Shown here one piece after another: positions 42,154-52,021 of a DNA stretch of 64,000 nt. The stretch's first letter is position 1. The number at the start of each line of letters is the position of its first letter. The stretch spans positions 60,966-124,965 of the forward strand of contig WJMF01000222.1 in assembly GCA_014728085.1 (NCBI GenBank), written 5' to 3'. The DNA is from Candidatus Zhuqueibacterota bacterium. GTDB taxonomy: Bacteria; Zhuqueibacterota; Zhuqueibacteria; Residuimicrobiales; Oceaniaggregativiventaceae. Under the pieces are notes generated by a model that worked only from the letters and a program-made list of their open reading frames with translations, made no database searches and was not told where the DNA came from. A program made the translations under genes and the position numbers.

Positions 42154-44592
42154 CTACTCCTGTAAGTACAATGTGTGCTCTCCTGTCAAGTCCAGGCGAA
42201 CCATCCAGGTTGAATCCGTTAAAAATGTTCTCGTCAACGGGATTTCATCCAGGGTGATGCGTTTTGCTTTTCCGGAAAAGAGCGCTTCAGCGGGACCCGT
42301 TCCGCTAATTCGATACTGAACACGCTTTTCCCTTCTCACTGCGTCCGTAACACTTGCATCGGTTTCAAACAGCACCGGAGCCGGATTTGGATTTTTTTCA
42401 TAACGCACGCAGATGTCATGATCGCCCTGCGTATAATAGGAGGAGGGAATTTTGTATAAATATTTAATTTCATCACCATCGACCAAAAGAGTTGATATAT
42501 ATCTTCCCTGGCCTTCTGTTTTAATATTCCAGCGGCCACCGCGATAGCATAAATTCTTCAATTCACATCTATACTCTGTGGGCATTATGGTCAATCCATT
42601 CCCGTCAAAATCCACCCCCACCAGAGCGCGTAGTAGAGCATTATACCATCCACTGCCACAATTCAAATTCCAGGCCGCGCCGTGTACTGAACCGAGGGGT
42701 TCTCCCCTGGCGACAAATTCAGGACAGTAACCGAGACGCCGAAAACAGGTTTCAACGAGCTGCAACCATCGATGTATAGAATCAAAATCTCCTGTTTTGC
42801 TCAGCATTTTAATTGCCGGGAAATCCCAATGTGGATACCAGCTGCTCATTGCCGGCTCGGTATTGTGGTAAATATCCCAGTCCGGCGTTAACTGTACCCC
42901 ATGAGGGGTTAATGACTGTGTCGATATAAATTGTGCGATGCGGTTTTCCTTTCCCCTCAGGAGACGATTGCCCGCAGCAGACTCGTAAAACAACAGGGAA
43001 AATAACGGATAACTCTTGACCGCTTTATTCACAGCGGGATCATAAGAATCATACAAGAATCCCCTGCTGTTATCCCAAAAATAGTCCTCAAAATGTTCTT
43101 CGATCAACCTTTGTATTTTATAGGCTCGTTGTACTGTAAGACCATCTCCCAGTGTATCAGCCGCCTTTGCAATCAAGCGACAAAAACAGTAAAAAGCACT
43201 CTGATCAATACAGACCAAACTGGATTCATGACGTCCCATTTTTTCGGGTAAATCCGGATACATGCCAATCGATGGAAAAAATCCGCTATCCTGAACGCGT
43301 TCACACATGTGTTGAAACGTCATATGCAAGGTGGTATAATTTGCATAGAGCACGCTTTTATCGAGAGTCTCATTATAAAGGCCCATAACCGCTTCGGCAA
43401 ATAAAAAATCAATAGCCCCAAATCCACGGCTGTCCATTGGCTCAAGATGCCGGCTCCATCTCATGGGAATGCTGCCATCAGAATCCCGGTTTATTCGCAT
43501 AAAGTCAATCATGGATCTAATATTTAAATGATCTTCCCAGAATATCATCGACTGTAAAGTGACCAAATTATCCCAGGCCCATATCCAATAATATGTTCCG
43601 GGACATGCTCTCATCATACTGTAATCCTGTACCCGGGCCGACTCTACGATCAACGGATAGAGATTGAAAAAGGTTTCCACCGCTGGCCAGCGATGACAAT
43701 GCAGCCGTGGCAGGCGGGAATCGAGTTGTCGATATCGTTTTATCTGGCGGGAAAAGGATGACCTGGTCTTGTTTTCTGCAACACCGGTGTGTTCAGGCGG
43801 GCGGGTTGAAAAGCTGATTATAAAAGGATCCGATTTCCAGGAATCATTAATAATCGCCTCCTGGGTAAATACTACGGCATCTGCGTCTGAACGGCTGATA
43901 ACATAATTTTCGCCTCCCAGGACAATCCAGGTATCCGCATTATAGAGCAGTAAAGGTTTGCCTCGATAAGGTGGCCGCAAATCAGATTTACGCGCGGTTC
44001 CGGAAATACAACGCCGTTTGAATATCAGGCGGCGCCACCCTTCGGGAATGAGAAAATCTCCCTGATAATCACCGCTACGCTCCAACCACTGGTTTAAATA
44101 AATTCTATCGAGAGCATGGAGTTGCAGCCGGCGGTTTTCGCCGACAACAGGTTTCCAGGTTCGCTCACCATGCACATCCGTGGTCATCGACCCCGGATTC
44201 CACAGAACCTGAAAACCGACTTTACCCTTCAACCCGTTTTTTACTTTCACCCTGCAACTTGCACTCAATGTATCGTGATTGACATCGATTCTTAATCGCA
44301 GCTCTGCATTCTGAAGCCGGCAAAAGACCTCTGCACCAAAAGGAAACAGTTTAATGTCTTTCATTGGAATAGTCAAGACATCTTTCGGCTTTTCGAAAAA
44401 AAAACAAAAACGCAAGACACCTTCTCCTGATGCCAAAAGCCTGGCATTTCGGCTGACGGGTTGGATTCCATGAAAATCGATCTGTCCGATCCCCTGACAC
44501 TGATCCGTTAAAGAAGCGGAAATCCGGTCATCCGAAATCCACACTGTTTTGTCGAAATAGTCTGCCAGATGCTTCACCGTTTTATAGATCAT
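42154..44592 (-). CDS. Uncharacterised (alpha/alpha) six-hairpin glycosidase-like protein
   Basis: The 812-residue protein is cytoplasmic by lack of a signal peptide. The first 270 residues are beta-rich. A helical domain follows with repeated hairpins (YYWIWAWDNLVTLQS, SDGSIPMRWSRHLEP, SSWYPHWDFPAIKML), like the toroids of GH63, GH94 and trehalase-type enzymes. Several acidic residues (WAWDN, HWDF) may be catalytic, but I cannot assign a family. It overlaps the 620-residue gene by 11 bp and is followed 3 bp later by the permease gene, so it belongs to the transport operon. A hydrolase or phosphorylase for the imported oligosaccharide is inference. Confidence 0.6.
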   Translation of the reverse strand: MIYKTVKHLADYFDKTVWISDDRISASLTDQCQGIGQIDFHGIQPVSRNARLLASGEGVLRFCFFFEKPKDVLTIPMKDIKLFPFGAEVFCRLQNAELRLRIDVNHDTLSASCRVKVKNGLKGKVGFQVLWNPGSMTTDVHGERTWKPVVGENRRLQLHALDRIYLNQWLERSGDYQGDFLIPEGWRRLIFKRRCISGTARKSDLRPPYRGKPLLLYNADTWIVLGGENYVISRSDADAVVFTQEAIINDSWKSDPFIISFSTRPPEHTGVAENKTRSSFSRQIKRYRQLDSRLPRLHCHRWPAVETFFNLYPLIVESARVQDYSMMRACPGTYYWIWAWDNLVTLQSMIFWEDHLNIRSMIDFMRINRDSDGSIPMRWSRHLEPMDSRGFGAIDFLFAEAVMGLYNETLDKSVLYANYTTLHMTFQHMCERVQDSGFFPSIGMYPDLPEKMGRHESSLVCIDQSAFYCFCRLIAKAADTLGDGLTVQRAYKIQRLIEEHFEDYFWDNSRGFLYDSYDPAVNKAVKSYPLFSLLFYESAAGNRLLRGKENRIAQFISTQSLTPHGVQLTPDWDIYHNTEPAMSSWYPHWDFPAIKMLSKTGDFDSIHRWLQLVETCFRRLGYCPEFVARGEPLGSVHGAAWNLNCGSGWYNALLRALVGVDFDGNGLTIMPTEYRCELKNLCYRGGRWNIKTEGQGRYISTLLVDGDEIKYLYKIPSSYYTQGDHDICVRYEKNPNPAPVLFETDASVTDAVRREKRVQYRISGTGPAEALFSGKAKRITLDEIPLTRTFLTDSTWMVRLDLTGEHTLYLQE

Positions 44593-46444
44593 AGATCGTT
44601 CCCGGACAATGAGTTTCGTCAGTAGTTGCGCAGTTTACAGTCATATGATAAATTTTACAATCCTGGCCATTTCGGGATTTTTCTATAATGCGTTCGCCCA
44701 GGGTATCGACAACAAATACCAATTTTTCCTCCGGGTCTCTCACCTCTATCTGCCGTCGGCCATCCCGATGAGGTTGATCATGAATATCAAAAGATTGCAA
44801 AAAAGACTGAAAAGTAAGTATCGAGTCGAACTTTGTATTATCCATAATCAGGAAAACAAAACCATTACGAATCAAACTCATGTCGTGACGGCTAAAATTG
44901 CGTGCTTTGCCCTGATAATTATACAATGAAACAATGAAATGATCGTTTTCCTGATGTAGAATCACTTTGTACTCGGATCCGTTGACCGCAACATTCAAAG
45001 GGTAAATTGCCAAATAAACGCGATGATCTCGTATAATAATCCACTCGCGCTTGCCCTGTATAACCGGATATTGATTTACCGGCCGTCCGCCAATGCGCAT
45101 TTCCCCGAAAGGAAGCTGATAAGAAAAAACAATGTCCAGACGCAAATTTTCAACATTTTCATGTCCGACCCGTTTGGGACTATATAAAACGATCGCCTTA
45201 TCCGATGTCTGAAAGGTAAGAGGACGACCCTCTTCGTAAACATAATCCGGTCCGATATCCGAACCGGTTGTATGACATGAATATTTTAGTCCGGTTTTCG
45301 CCTGATTGAAAACCATCCTGGAATATATAGACCGAAAATCGCGCAAAGAAGATACAGAATCGCTACAGCGATAACGAACTGAAAAACTGTCACACTGAGC
45401 ACCATTTACATATGGCCGCCCTGCAGTGCCAAGGCAATACTCTTGATGCATATAGGTTGTCAATTCACCCCACCCTCCCGCATAAACCTCGTCATCAAAC
45501 ACATGCACCTTTTTTTGATTGAGGGTTTTAAAACGGTTTTCATGGTATTGTTCACAATAAGTCGTCATTGCAAAATGATAGGGAAATGGTTTTTCAAAGG
45601 CAATCTGAACAGCCCGTTGTGGAACATGAAAACGCAAGGCAGCTATAAACGCATTCTGAATAAGAGCAGACGGGTGCATGAATCTAGGAGGCAAATTAAA
45701 ATCGATAAAAATATTTCTTGAAACCGCTGCGGCAAGCGTACAGTGCAAGGCTGAATATCCACCATAAGAATCTTCTGCATAAGCCCGGGAAAAAGGGCCG
45801 GCAAACTGTTGGGTGGGCTCATGCCAGTGCATGGCTACAGCAAGCCACGTTCTTTCTTCTAAAAAACGCGCCAATTCCCGCGCCTGTTTGTCCGTCACAA
45901 ATTCTGCAGCCAGAGCCAAAAACCAAATGGTCAGCGCTGTATATGTCGGACTGTTGTATTCGGATAAATCCGATTGTTTGTAACGATAATGCCGTCGTAT
46001 GGCTGATGATTTTAAATGATAGAGGTTCTCTCTGCCAAGGTTTACAGAAACACGATCTCCCATCAACTCGCCGCTGCAAAGCAGGTTCACATATGCAGCA
46101 ACAGGATGGTTTACATTACCATCGGTATAGCGAACCGAGGCAGATATGGAAAGGTTGTCTCGAAGCGTATCGACAATATTCTCCCGGCTCTTTCTTACCA
46201 GTTTGTCGGCATAGCGCTTAAGGATCAAATACAATACACAGGGTGTGTGTGTACCATCGCTGGCCTCTAAACTTGCTAAAACATCATTCGCCAGAATATG
46301 ATCTTGAGGATTATGGCTCTCCAGCAGTGTTATGGCATACCAGGCCGTCTCGCGAGGTATCAGGCATATTCGCTTACCGGGGTCGAAATATCGCTCAGCC
46401 TCATTGCGGGCAGAATCTAATAAAATTTTCTTGATCCGGGTCAT
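44582..46444 (-). CDS. Uncharacterised (alpha/alpha)-toroid-like protein, distant to heparinase II/III
   Basis: The 620-residue protein has no signal peptide. The N-terminal 330 residues are helical (WFLALAAEFV, WLAVAMHWHEPTQQFAGPF), as in polysaccharide-lyase toroids; the rest is beta-rich. No catalytic signature can be named. No Shine-Dalgarno sequence is seen before the ATG. An AT-only palindrome ATTTTTTAAAAAAT lies just upstream. It overlaps the 812-residue gene downstream by 11 bp, so both are likely made in fixed ratio. Confidence 0.5.
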   Translation of the reverse strand: MTRIKKILLDSARNEAERYFDPGKRICLIPRETAWYAITLLESHNPQDHILANDVLASLEASDGTHTPCVLYLILKRYADKLVRKSRENIVDTLRDNLSISASVRYTDGNVNHPVAAYVNLLCSGELMGDRVSVNLGRENLYHLKSSAIRRHYRYKQSDLSEYNSPTYTALTIWFLALAAEFVTDKQARELARFLEERTWLAVAMHWHEPTQQFAGPFSRAYAEDSYGGYSALHCTLAAAVSRNIFIDFNLPPRFMHPSALIQNAFIAALRFHVPQRAVQIAFEKPFPYHFAMTTYCEQYHENRFKTLNQKKVHVFDDEVYAGGWGELTTYMHQEYCLGTAGRPYVNGAQCDSFSVRYRCSDSVSSLRDFRSIYSRMVFNQAKTGLKYSCHTTGSDIGPDYVYEEGRPLTFQTSDKAIVLYSPKRVGHENVENLRLDIVFSYQLPFGEMRIGGRPVNQYPVIQGKREWIIIRDHRVYLAIYPLNVAVNGSEYKVILHQENDHFIVSLYNYQGKARNFSRHDMSLIRNGFVFLIMDNTKFDSILTFQSFLQSFDIHDQPHRDGRRQIEVRDPEEKLVFVVDTLGERIIEKSRNGQDCKIYHMTVNCATTDETHCPGTIYDL

Positions 46445-46545
46445 GTTGGTCTGATTTTTTAAAAAATAGTAACACCAAATTTATGATAAAAGATACAAAT
46501 AAACAGAGAGAAAATCATTGTTTTATTGCTAAATAGCACCTTCAT

Positions 46546-47799
46546 CTAGTCAAACAGCTTTAAAAGGGGTAGCAAGGAATGCCGCTTCCGGGCAAATGTT
46601 TTTGTTATCGTATAAAGCCGGTCATATCGGAACGGAAAATGAGGCTGCAACGTTTGCAAATAAGAGTGACCTATCCACCGCTGTGAGCGCCCCACAGCAT
46701 CCAAAAGCAGCATGTCACCGCTTTTGTAGATTAAATCGCTCAGGGGATTGGGAGAATCCTTAACAACTGTTTTTAATCCACTTGATATTTTTCGTCCGAA
46801 ATGAAAGGTGCGGTTGATCAATAGCTGTAAAAGCTGCTGCCGTGATGTGCAGCTAAAAATAGTGGCCAAACCGTTTTTGCGATCTTTGCTGATATCCTGC
46901 AAATCATCTACAAGCTGTAAAAAGGCACCATACCCAAATAAAAATTCAGCTGTGGCTTTATCTATCGTTCCGGCCACCAATATTCCATCAGCTAAAACCG
47001 ATGCCCCTCCCTTCTCTATAGCGATTCCAAGGATATCGACATTAAATGGGTGCGCTTTCTCACACAACAACTGTACACTCTTCTCCTGGGCACCTTGAAT
47101 TGCCAGCAAGCTTTGATAAACGCCGGGATACCGGTTACGGTCATATTCGTCTTCAATCATATCCACCAAACGGTAAATCTTATCCTCACAATTGGATTGC
47201 GGTTCAACCAAATGGCCATCCAATCTGTTCCGAAATCTATGATTAAAATGTCGTTTTTCAGTTGTGGTTGTTGCTGGATCATCTAATAAATTATCGGAAT
47301 AGGGATAAATCAAACTGTAAGCAAAAATTGATGACGTTAATTTGACTGGTAAACCTATCAAATATTGGATTCCGTTCATGGTACAAACATTTCTCGCGGC
47401 CTGATAAATCGCCTCACCGGTTAATGTGGAATCAAAATTTCGTGCCGCTCTTACAAAATCAACGAGAGACTTGCTAAATCCTTGTTTAAAAAACATGTCC
47501 AAATGGTCTTGCTCGAATTCGAGAGCATCCCGGGCGAAATGAACAAAGGCCGTGAAAAAACGGATTTTAAACGCTTCCGCTGATACCACATTATCAGCAG
47601 CAATCAGCAGAATTTCATCCAAAAATTCTTTTAAATCACTTTCCCGTTTCTGCTGTTCGGTAACAGGATATTTTCTGACAAATACAGGCAGTTTATCATC
47701 AACTTGCCACCATTTTTGTAAACAGCTGTTACAAAAATCGGTTGTCCAGTCTTTTACCGTGTTCTTTCCCATGTTTATATCGAGGTCGGATTTTATCAC
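46546..47799 (-). CDS. Class I isoprenoid-synthase-fold protein
   Basis: The 417-residue helical protein shows two aspartate-rich motifs at the expected spacing: SDNLLDD (D169, D173, D174) and VDDLQDISKDRKNG (D298, D299, D302). Such motifs coordinate magnesium and diphosphate in class I terpene or prenyl synthases. The N-terminal 110 residues are unfamiliar. No terpene modification gene is nearby, and it sits within a sugar locus with 102 bp before and 173 bp after. The GTG at 47799 is used; an ATG at 47772 is in frame, and neither has a good ribosome-binding site. The product is unknown. Confidence 0.65.
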   Translation of the reverse strand: MIKSDLDINMGKNTVKDWTTDFCNSCLQKWWQVDDKLPVFVRKYPVTEQQKRESDLKEFLDEILLIAADNVVSAEAFKIRFFTAFVHFARDALEFEQDHLDMFFKQGFSKSLVDFVRAARNFDSTLTGEAIYQAARNVCTMNGIQYLIGLPVKLTSSIFAYSLIYPYSDNLLDDPATTTTEKRHFNHRFRNRLDGHLVEPQSNCEDKIYRLVDMIEDEYDRNRYPGVYQSLLAIQGAQEKSVQLLCEKAHPFNVDILGIAIEKGGASVLADGILVAGTIDKATAEFLFGYGAFLQLVDDLQDISKDRKNGLATIFSCTSRQQLLQLLINRTFHFGRKISSGLKTVVKDSPNPLSDLIYKSGDMLLLDAVGRSQRWIGHSYLQTLQPHFPFRYDRLYTITKTFARKRHSLLPLLKLFD

Positions 47800-47862
47800 T
47801 TTAAATGCTTATAGTTAATGAATCATATGTGTAGCGAAGATCATACAGCAACACGACTCTTT

Positions 47863-47976
47863 TTACGTTATGGGAATATCTGATTTAGTGTCGTTCACGT
47901 TGTTTTCCGACAACAAAGCGTTGTCCTCTATAACCATTCTTGCAAAGAGATCATCGTTTTTCGTCGGTGGCATCAT
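47863..47976 (-). CDS. Possible small ORF overlapping the GH20-like stop codon
   Basis: A 37-codon frame starts with ATGATG overlapping the stop of the GH20-like gene (ATGA). AGAGG lies about 10 nt upstream. The product is acidic and has no family I recognise. It could be a coupled small protein or chance. Confidence 0.25.
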   Translation of the reverse strand: MMPPTKNDDLFARMVIEDNALLSENNVNDTKSDIPIT

Positions 47977-49613
47977 TTTTCGATATCCTCTTCCGGATTG
48001 AAATCGACAACCGGGGTTACGCCCTGATGAGCGAATGGAGGCCAGACATATCTTCCCAAATGAACCTCGGGGCCCTCGTCCTGTATGATCCGTTCCGGCA
48101 GAGCTTCTGCGAAAACAAACTGCCATTTTCGCATATTGGTTAGAATGTCGGCCCGAAGCTGCTCGTCGTAAGGGTCGTTGATTCGGGCTTTTGGTGTTGC
48201 CGGTGTCCACAAATAATCCGCACCGGCATAAATCCCCACCAATCGCTCCTCAATTTGATTGGTCCCCCATATGCATACCGTACCACCGATGACATTGGGG
48301 TAAACAATACCCGCACGGGCCCATTCCCGGGTTGCGGCAAAACATCCATCATAACAAACGGATCGTACACCTCCCCCCATCATCACCGGGAATCTCGTTT
48401 TTCCACCATACTTTTTCAAAGCGGCTTTAATATCGCCGGCGTCCGAACGCCGATATTTCCAGGGCTGAATGACCAAATTGCTGTCAATACGATCAGGAAT
48501 GGGACGATCGCCATGATCCGCCCATAAATGCATCGTGATCTTTTTATGATGACGCTCTCCCAATGACATGAGAATATCATAAATTCGTCCGACATGAGTT
48601 TCAGGGGTATATCCACGGTCCGCTTCTTGTGGATACACAGCCCACTTTGCTTCATCCAGACCAACATGGACATCAGCAGAATCCTCGAGACAGAGGATAA
48701 TCTCTTCATAAATCTTTTCCAACAGATGATATGTTTTCTCACCAATAGCAAATGAAGCGCCGCCATACATTCCCGGGCCACCATAGCATTCCGGATAATG
48801 GTAAATCACGCTCTTTACATGTCCCCACGATTCCAATTCCGGCATAACACCAATATGATAGGAACGGGCATATTTGATTAACGCTGTGAAATCATCCGCC
48901 GTAAGGGCAAAGGGGTTTTCCGAGCCGAGCGACAAATGCTCGAATCGAAATCCGCACATCTCGTCGTCATATAAATGAACGTGCAACATATTCATCTTCA
49001 AATGACTCATAATGCGTATAATACGCTCGATTAAGGGTTTACTGAAAACCGACCGGCCCATATCAATCATGAGCGAACGCCGCTGATATTGAGGATAATC
49101 CATAATTTCCAGGAGGGGGATGTATTTTTTTTCCACCGCGCCGGCTTCAACCGGGGCTTCCCAGGAAAAAAGCAAGCGGCCGCCAAAATAGCTATATGCC
49201 AGGATCTGATACAGGGTCTGAGCAGCATAATATTCGGCAGCAGGAGAAGCGGAAACAATTGTAATGCCATCAGAGGTGATAAAAAGTTTATAGCCTTCGG
49301 CCGGCACTGTAAGGGAGGAGCGCTCAAAAGAGATATCAAACGAAGCGGCGGAATTCGTACATACAAAAACGTCAGGCATACGAGAAAACAGCGTTTGCAA
49401 TGTTTCCCCGGTGCGCTTTTGTGCCGGATGATACGGATCAAGGCCGGTAATTGAAATTGTATCCGGAAATTCGATATACTCATCGTGATAAACAAGCCGT
49501 TGTGGCTGGGGCACCAAGGGGAGCCTGTCCATAAGAGAAACAGGAACCTGTGCAGACGATTGGTTTGCCAATAATAAGCAGAATAAAAAAATGATGGTTC
49601 TCAATGATTTCAT
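47973..49613 (-). CDS. Exported GH20-like (beta-N-acetylhexosaminidase family) enzyme
   Basis: The 546-residue protein has a signal peptide (MKSLRTIIFLFCLLLANQSSAQ). It has an N-terminal GH20b-type domain (PLVPQPQRLVYHDEYIEF) and a catalytic barrel with the D320-E321 pair in HVGLDEAKW, which corresponds to the catalytic Asp-Glu of GH20. This family uses the substrate acetamido group in catalysis and releases terminal N-acetylhexosamines. Specificity is not known here. The ATG at 49613 is preferred to 49625 because it gives a proper signal peptide. It lies in the sugar locus between the lyase-like gene and the isoprenoid-synthase-like gene. Confidence 0.8.
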   Translation of the reverse strand: MKSLRTIIFLFCLLLANQSSAQVPVSLMDRLPLVPQPQRLVYHDEYIEFPDTISITGLDPYHPAQKRTGETLQTLFSRMPDVFVCTNSAASFDISFERSSLTVPAEGYKLFITSDGITIVSASPAAEYYAAQTLYQILAYSYFGGRLLFSWEAPVEAGAVEKKYIPLLEIMDYPQYQRRSLMIDMGRSVFSKPLIERIIRIMSHLKMNMLHVHLYDDEMCGFRFEHLSLGSENPFALTADDFTALIKYARSYHIGVMPELESWGHVKSVIYHYPECYGGPGMYGGASFAIGEKTYHLLEKIYEEIILCLEDSADVHVGLDEAKWAVYPQEADRGYTPETHVGRIYDILMSLGERHHKKITMHLWADHGDRPIPDRIDSNLVIQPWKYRRSDAGDIKAALKKYGGKTRFPVMMGGGVRSVCYDGCFAATREWARAGIVYPNVIGGTVCIWGTNQIEERLVGIYAGADYLWTPATPKARINDPYDEQLRADILTNMRKWQFVFAEALPERIIQDEGPEVHLGRYVWPPFAHQGVTPVVDFNPEEDIEK

Positions 49614-49753
49614 TTCCGTTTCCATAAAATTTTTAGGTTGAATTGCTAATAACGGTCATGATTCAATCCTGCAAGAATCGTATTGTATTGCAGTTTTCCC
49701 ATGCAATTTAGCTGTGATGGCTATCTATCCGCCTGACAGAATTTTAATGCGGT

Positions 49754-52021
49754 TTACACCAAAGTATAATGCTCTGTCTTGTAATCCAACTGGGGTTTTT
49801 GTTCCCCATCAACAAGAGGCAAATCCAGAACAAAAAGAAATTCACATCGGTGTCCGATATGAGAAAATTGCATATACGTATCCCGCTCGCCATTATGGGG
49901 ATAAGCCGGTACAAAGTCGCTTCTTCCGCTTTTAAAAGTAGGTTTTTGCGGTAAGAGACAATAAAGATGCAGGGTGATGTTGCCATCCTTAATTTTCAAA
50001 TGAGATGGATTATCCGTTTCGATTTTTCCAAACGTATGAAGATTCCACTGTATTTCATCACGCCGTTTCAATTCGATAGAATCGTGAATAACGATTTGGC
50101 GCTGCCGGATATAATACAAACTACGTACCAATCGCTTTACGCCGAGAAAATCAAGATATGCAGGTTTTAAATTCATAGCAATTTTATCATAGTATTTTGT
50201 TTGATAACTCTCTGTAACCTCGGCAAAGCGGTTATTCGGAATATATTCAGGAGCCCATGGTAATGAATCTCCTATTTGACCCCGCCCACCAATGGTGATG
50301 GTGTTATGAAGCAGGGTGTCACGTCGATATACCGGACCCGCACCATTAATGACAAGTTTATCACCAATCGCAATCAGAAAACTCCCCTGAGCCGGATCGC
50401 TATGGCCGTATCCGCTCCATTCTCCGTTTCGGTACCGACTGGTGCCAAGCGGGGCTCCGGCGCGGACAGTTGCAACCAGATCCCTGGATTTCCAAAAAAG
50501 TTGTTGTCCGTCAGCAAAATAATAAAATCGACCCGGCAGAGCAGACGCTTTGATGTGATCGCAACAGTAAATATATTCCCAAACACGGCGCCGGGGAGGC
50601 GCATTTCTCAGGTCTATACCTGTTACCGGCTGGTCTGATAATTTTTCAGCCAATGCCTGGGCATGTGGATTTCCGGTACGTGCCGCAATGAGATAATGCA
50701 TCCAGGCATCCCCTCCGGTTCTATATTGCGGATCACCAAAGGTTACCCCATGTTTTGCATCTGCTGAAGTGGCCGCATGGCGAAAAAGAGAAGCATTTTG
50801 CCAGTAAGGTTGGGACCAATAATGATCCTCTGAATGGATGTGCAACAATTCAGCGTAGCGCAAGAGAAATTGGTGTTCATAAATCCATAAATTAATGCCA
50901 TGTGGATAAAATCCATCCTCAGGCAACATATCCATAACGCGATTAAAAACAGCCCGAAGATAGGCGAGCCATTCAAACGCAATGTCATAATAATTGTAAA
51001 ACAAAATGCCAAAAGCCAACAGCCCATGACTACAACCCAAAAAATGGGCTTGTGCATAATCCATTCGCTCATATCCAAGATGTTGCCAGACGCGTTTTGC
51101 AACCAGAAAAAGTTTTTCCCGATATCGCTCCCTCTGCGTCTGAGTAAAAAAAGTATACAGCCAATCATAGCAGAGACACAATAAAAAGAGACAATCACCG
51201 GCCTGGGTATCTATGTTCATGGGCTCAAAATCCGTAGAGAGCGCCCTTTTAATAAAATGGCTCATCGCACCCCTGGCACGTTCTATCGATTTCTTTTCTT
51301 CACATAAAAGTGCATCAAAGGCGCTTAACACCGCCCGATCTTGCAGACTGAGTCTTTCCTCCCCTGCAAGTATTTTACTCTGAGCACTGGCCTTAAAATC
51401 GAGATGCCAGTTGTTGAGTAATGTTCCAATCTTGTTTCTGATATTTTCATTTTTATTCGTGTGCTGCCAGTTTATAACCGTCTCTTTATCAAAGAGTAAT
51501 TTGGGGTGCTCTGATTCAGAGTTGGGAACAAAAGGAGACGGACGCACAGACTTGTCGGGCGAGGGAATAAATTGTATCTGTAAAGGTTTCAAGCGGCTAT
51601 CGCCCCACCGTAAAAAAGCCTTGTTGGCACGATTCGACGTTTCAAGGTAGGCGATGGTTCGAATTTTATGAATTTCGAACTCGTCCCCCCAAAAATTATA
51701 TGTTGCTTCAACGCATTGATCGTTAATACAAAGCTCAATAAGCGGCATATCAGGAATGTTACGCCATCCCGGCCAGGGACCAACTGCTTTGCCAGGTGGA
51801 TGCATGGAAAAGATCAAATCATGAAAACGCCTGTATTCCTTGTCCGGGTCTTTATTCTTGATTCGCATATAACAATAATGACGTTGCAATGGATAATCAT
51901 CGAGTGAAAATGTTATAATCGCCGCGTAATAACCAGGCTCAAGACAGGAAACATCGAATTCGATCTGATTTTCTATAATAGTAATATGACTCGTGTCAAC
52001 GATCATACCCTCAGGATCCAA
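49754..52021 (-). CDS. Heparinase II/III-family-like protein (putative polysaccharide lyase)
   Basis: The 755-residue protein has an N-terminal beta-sandwich (residues 1-120), an (alpha/alpha) toroid (about 180-480) and a beta-sandwich C-terminal part with SGYGHSDPAQGSFLIAIGD, a typical heparinase II/III pattern with a His/Asp-rich loop. The family degrades heparin-like, alginate and other uronic-acid polysaccharides by elimination. No signal peptide is seen. The TTG at 52021 overlaps the upstream stop by 11 bp, and an ATG at 52006 has a badly spaced ribosome-binding site. The true N-terminus is therefore uncertain, and an earlier frame junction cannot be excluded. Confidence 0.72.
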   Translation of the reverse strand: MDPEGMIVDTSHITIIENQIEFDVSCLEPGYYAAIITFSLDDYPLQRHYCYMRIKNKDPDKEYRRFHDLIFSMHPPGKAVGPWPGWRNIPDMPLIELCINDQCVEATYNFWGDEFEIHKIRTIAYLETSNRANKAFLRWGDSRLKPLQIQFIPSPDKSVRPSPFVPNSESEHPKLLFDKETVINWQHTNKNENIRNKIGTLLNNWHLDFKASAQSKILAGEERLSLQDRAVLSAFDALLCEEKKSIERARGAMSHFIKRALSTDFEPMNIDTQAGDCLFLLCLCYDWLYTFFTQTQRERYREKLFLVAKRVWQHLGYERMDYAQAHFLGCSHGLLAFGILFYNYYDIAFEWLAYLRAVFNRVMDMLPEDGFYPHGINLWIYEHQFLLRYAELLHIHSEDHYWSQPYWQNASLFRHAATSADAKHGVTFGDPQYRTGGDAWMHYLIAARTGNPHAQALAEKLSDQPVTGIDLRNAPPRRRVWEYIYCCDHIKASALPGRFYYFADGQQLFWKSRDLVATVRAGAPLGTSRYRNGEWSGYGHSDPAQGSFLIAIGDKLVINGAGPVYRRDTLLHNTITIGGRGQIGDSLPWAPEYIPNNRFAEVTESYQTKYYDKIAMNLKPAYLDFLGVKRLVRSLYYIRQRQIVIHDSIELKRRDEIQWNLHTFGKIETDNPSHLKIKDGNITLHLYCLLPQKPTFKSGRSDFVPAYPHNGERDTYMQFSHIGHRCEFLFVLDLPLVDGEQKPQLDYKTEHYTLV

